A model generated the notes under the pieces. That model saw nothing but the letters and a program-made list of their open reading frames with translations. It had not been told where the DNA came from and did not search any database. The position numbers and the translations under genes were made by a program. Shown piece by piece: positions 62,393 through 64,000 of a stretch of 64,000 nucleotides of DNA. Within the stretch, counting starts at the first letter, position 1, and each line of letters begins with the position of its first letter. The stretch covers positions 1,612,001 through 1,676,000 of the forward strand of contig NZ_JADBDS010000001.1 of the NCBI RefSeq assembly GCF_014873705.1. Reading direction: 5' to 3'. The stretch is from Mycobacterium sp. OAS707. Lineage in GTDB: Bacteria > Actinomycetota > Actinomycetes > Mycobacteriales > Mycobacteriaceae.

Positions 62393-63303
62393 CCACCAGG
62401 CCGGACGCGTCGTCGCGCAAGCCGCGGCAGCAGTCCGGTGCGATTTCCACGGTGCTGACAAACCTTCGCCGCCGGGTCCAGCGCGGCTCACGCGACGTCA
62501 TCGAGACGGCGGTAGCGCAGTTGTTCGACGCCGCCGTCCACCCGCACGGGGTCGCCGCGTCGGGCGAATACCGCATCGATGACCTGGCCCGGCTGGCGGG
62601 CACGACGACCCGCAACATCCGCGTGTATCGCGATCGCGGGTTGCTGCACCCTCCGCTGCGCGTCGGCAGGCTGGCCCTGTTCAACGACACGCATCTGACC
62701 CGGTTGCGGCTGATCACGTCGCTGCTGGACCGCGGCTACAACATCGCCCACGTCAATGAGATGCTCAGCGCCTGGGAGCAGGGCAAGGATCTGGGCTCGG
62801 TGCTCGGGCTGGAGTCGGCGATCGCGGGCACCTGGGCGGCGGAGAAGCCGCAGACGATGACGGTCGTCGACGCGCGTCGGCTGATCGACGACGACGCCGC
62901 GTTCGACCGGCTGGTCGGGGCTGGGTTGATTCGGCTCGAGGATGACGACGCAATCGTGGTGCGGCCCAAGCTGATCGAGGCGTTCAACGACATCCGCGAG
63001 TACGGGGTGTCCATCGACAAGCTCATCGACATCCACGAACAGGTGCTGCCTCTGGTCGACCAGATCAGTGCGATCCTGGTGCAGGCGGGCCTCGAGCACG
63101 TGCAGGATCGGATCAAACCCGGCGTAGGACTGCCCGACGACACCGAGGTCGCCGAGTTGATCACGATGCTGGTGCGGTTCCGGACGCAGGCGGTGGCGGC
63201 GGTCACCGCGACGCTGGCGTCGTCCATCGAGTCGACGATCGAGGAACTGGTCAGCCGCATCCTCGCCGACTATGTCGCGGCGGCGCCCGACGCGGACGCG
63301 TAG
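62389..63303 (+). CDS. MerR-family regulator with N- and C-terminal extensions
   Basis: 304 residues. The MerR winged HTH is at about 62-130 (YRIDDLARLAGTTTRNIRVYRDRGLLHPPLRVGRLALFNDTHLTRLRLI). A 60-residue Arg/Gln-rich N-terminal extension precedes it, and the C-terminal 170 residues are an all-helical domain (DKLIDIHEQVLPLVDQISAILVQAG), not the short MerR dimerisation coil. Last gene of the cassette, start overlapping the BVMO stop by four bases, so it probably controls its own operon through the palindrome at 58119-58136. Confidence 0.88.
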   Translation: MTTRPDASSRKPRQQSGAISTVLTNLRRRVQRGSRDVIETAVAQLFDAAVHPHGVAASGEYRIDDLARLAGTTTRNIRVYRDRGLLHPPLRVGRLALFNDTHLTRLRLITSLLDRGYNIAHVNEMLSAWEQGKDLGSVLGLESAIAGTWAAEKPQTMTVVDARRLIDDDAAFDRLVGAGLIRLEDDDAIVVRPKLIEAFNDIREYGVSIDKLIDIHEQVLPLVDQISAILVQAGLEHVQDRIKPGVGLPDDTEVAELITMLVRFRTQAVAAVTATLASSIESTIEELVSRILADYVAAAPDADA

Positions 63304-63394
63304 CAGCCTGGTCGAAGCACCTCCGATGATGGGGTCGGTCAGCTTAGGGCGAACGCGGCGCTGAGGTGCACAAATCCTGGTTAGCGTTGGCCAC

Positions 63395-64000
63395 ATGATC
63401 GTCACGCAGGAGGTCACCTACGACGTCGACGGTCTGACGATGGTGGCCCACTTGGCACGGCCAGACGGCAAGGGTCCCTGGCCGACAGTGCTCATCGGAC
63501 ACGATGGAATCGGTCTAGATGACTATCAACGCGGCCGCGCCGACGACCTCGCCAAGCACGGCTACCTCGCCCTCGCGATGGATTACCACGCTGGCCGGAC
63601 GTTCTTCGGCGACCCGCAAGCGATGTTGGCGCGGGTTATGCCCCTGATGGCTGACCCCACCCGCATGCACGCCATCGGCCGTGCTGCGCTCGACGTTCTA
63701 CTCGCTGTACCCGGCGCAGACCACGACCGGCTCGCAGCGCTCGGATACGGTGCCGGTGGCCGGATCGTGCTCGAACTTGCCAGCGCGAGAGTGCCATTCA
63801 AGGCAGTCGCCGTGATCCATCCGGGCCTGCCAGCCGCGCGCGCCGAAGACTGGAACAACGTGGGCGGAGCCTACTTGCTATGCACAGGCTCCGAGGACCC
63901 CCTCTGCACTCCCGATCAACTGTTCGCGTTCGCCAGTGCGCTTCAGGATGCCGGAGTTGATTGGCGCGTAAACGTTTACGGTGGAGCCAAGCATGCCTTC
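63395..64000 (+). CDS. Dienelactone hydrolase-family protein (partial, 3' end outside window)
   Basis: 202 residues in the window. The fold is clear: VTYDVDGLTMVAHLARPDG, PTVLIGHDGIGLDDYQ, YLALAMDYHAGRTFFGDP, and a last visible YGGAKHAF with the expected His. The nucleophile elbow reads LGYGAGGRIVLEL: the usual Cys or Ser (GYCxGG) is Gly. -10 TAGCGT (63382-63387) is seven bases before the ATG, so probably leaderless. Function uncertain if the nucleophile is truly missing. Confidence 0.85.
   Translation, partial: MIVTQEVTYDVDGLTMVAHLARPDGKGPWPTVLIGHDGIGLDDYQRGRADDLAKHGYLALAMDYHAGRTFFGDPQAMLARVMPLMADPTRMHAIGRAALDVLLAVPGADHDRLAALGYGAGGRIVLELASARVPFKAVAVIHPGLPAARAEDWNNVGGAYLLCTGSEDPLCTPDQLFAFASALQDAGVDWRVNVYGGAKHAF

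Overview
The window reads as the chromosome of a high-GC actinobacterium, almost certainly a rapidly growing Mycobacterium (Mycolicibacterium). Three things point there. Gene order recalls the M. tuberculosis Rv3329-Rv3395c stretch (aminotransferase, dacB1, yihY, trpS, metY-metX-methyltransferase, folD, the mfpA conservon, spoU, dnaE2, htdY, acrA1, iunH, imuB-imuA'). The DNA damage genes carry mycobacterial-type SOS boxes. Many genes have a TANNNT -10 element only 6-9 bases before the start codon, as expected for leaderless transcripts. No tRNA, rRNA, CRISPR array, insertion sequence or prophage was found. Synteny statements and Rv numbers come from memory, not from a search.

Layout. 1-6406: an amino-acid-type ABC uptake operon (ATPase cut by the window edge), its TetR regulator with twin operators, an aminobutyraldehyde-type dehydrogenase, and a divergent Lrp regulator coupled to an aminotransferase; together a plausible amine or amino acid uptake and catabolism locus. 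6429-13929: a gluconolactonase-like protein, dacB1, yihY, trpS, a type II NADH dehydrogenase, xthA and an alpha/beta hydrolase. 13926-19772: monomeric isocitrate dehydrogenase, then a SAM-IV riboswitch controlling metY-metX-methyltransferase, with a readable SD-sequestering switch. 19840-25128: an HxlR regulator with a Cys-rich tail, a TetR/flavin monooxygenase pair with twin operators, a Phd/zeta toxin-antitoxin pair and a DHFR-like reductase. 25133-32213: folD, an old-yellow-enzyme protein, an Rv1747-like FHA-ABC transporter and an unrecognised 363-residue protein in A/T-richer DNA.

32415-37009: a four-gene catabolic operon (acyl-CoA-dehydrogenase-like, quinone reductase, amidohydrolase, deazaflavin reductase) divergent from a TetR gene. 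37379-42165: the five-gene mfp conservon (kinase, roadblock, DUF742, GTPase, pentapeptide protein). 42406-48016: methyltransferase, SpoU, a PPOX/nitroreductase pair sharing a symmetric promoter and bracketed by inverted 57-bp repeats, and dnaE2. 48119-53789: DUF899 protein, universal stress protein, htdY, acrA1, iunH. 53874-57058: ohr-ohrR and imuB-imuA', the partners of dnaE2 in the mutasome; dnaE2 and imuA' both have LexA boxes. 57154-64000: a membrane protein, then a five-gene operon (esterase, SDR, ferritin-like diiron protein, Baeyer-Villiger monooxygenase, MerR regulator), and a partial dienelactone-hydrolase-like gene.

The most interesting points are the diiron/SDR/BVMO/esterase cassette, which could form a full hydroxylate-oxidise-insert-hydrolyse route; the mutually exclusive helices after the SAM-IV aptamer; the inverted 57-bp elements around the PPOX/nitroreductase pair with its symmetric bidirectional promoter; and several undescribed palindromic operators next to TetR, HxlR, OhrR and MerR genes.
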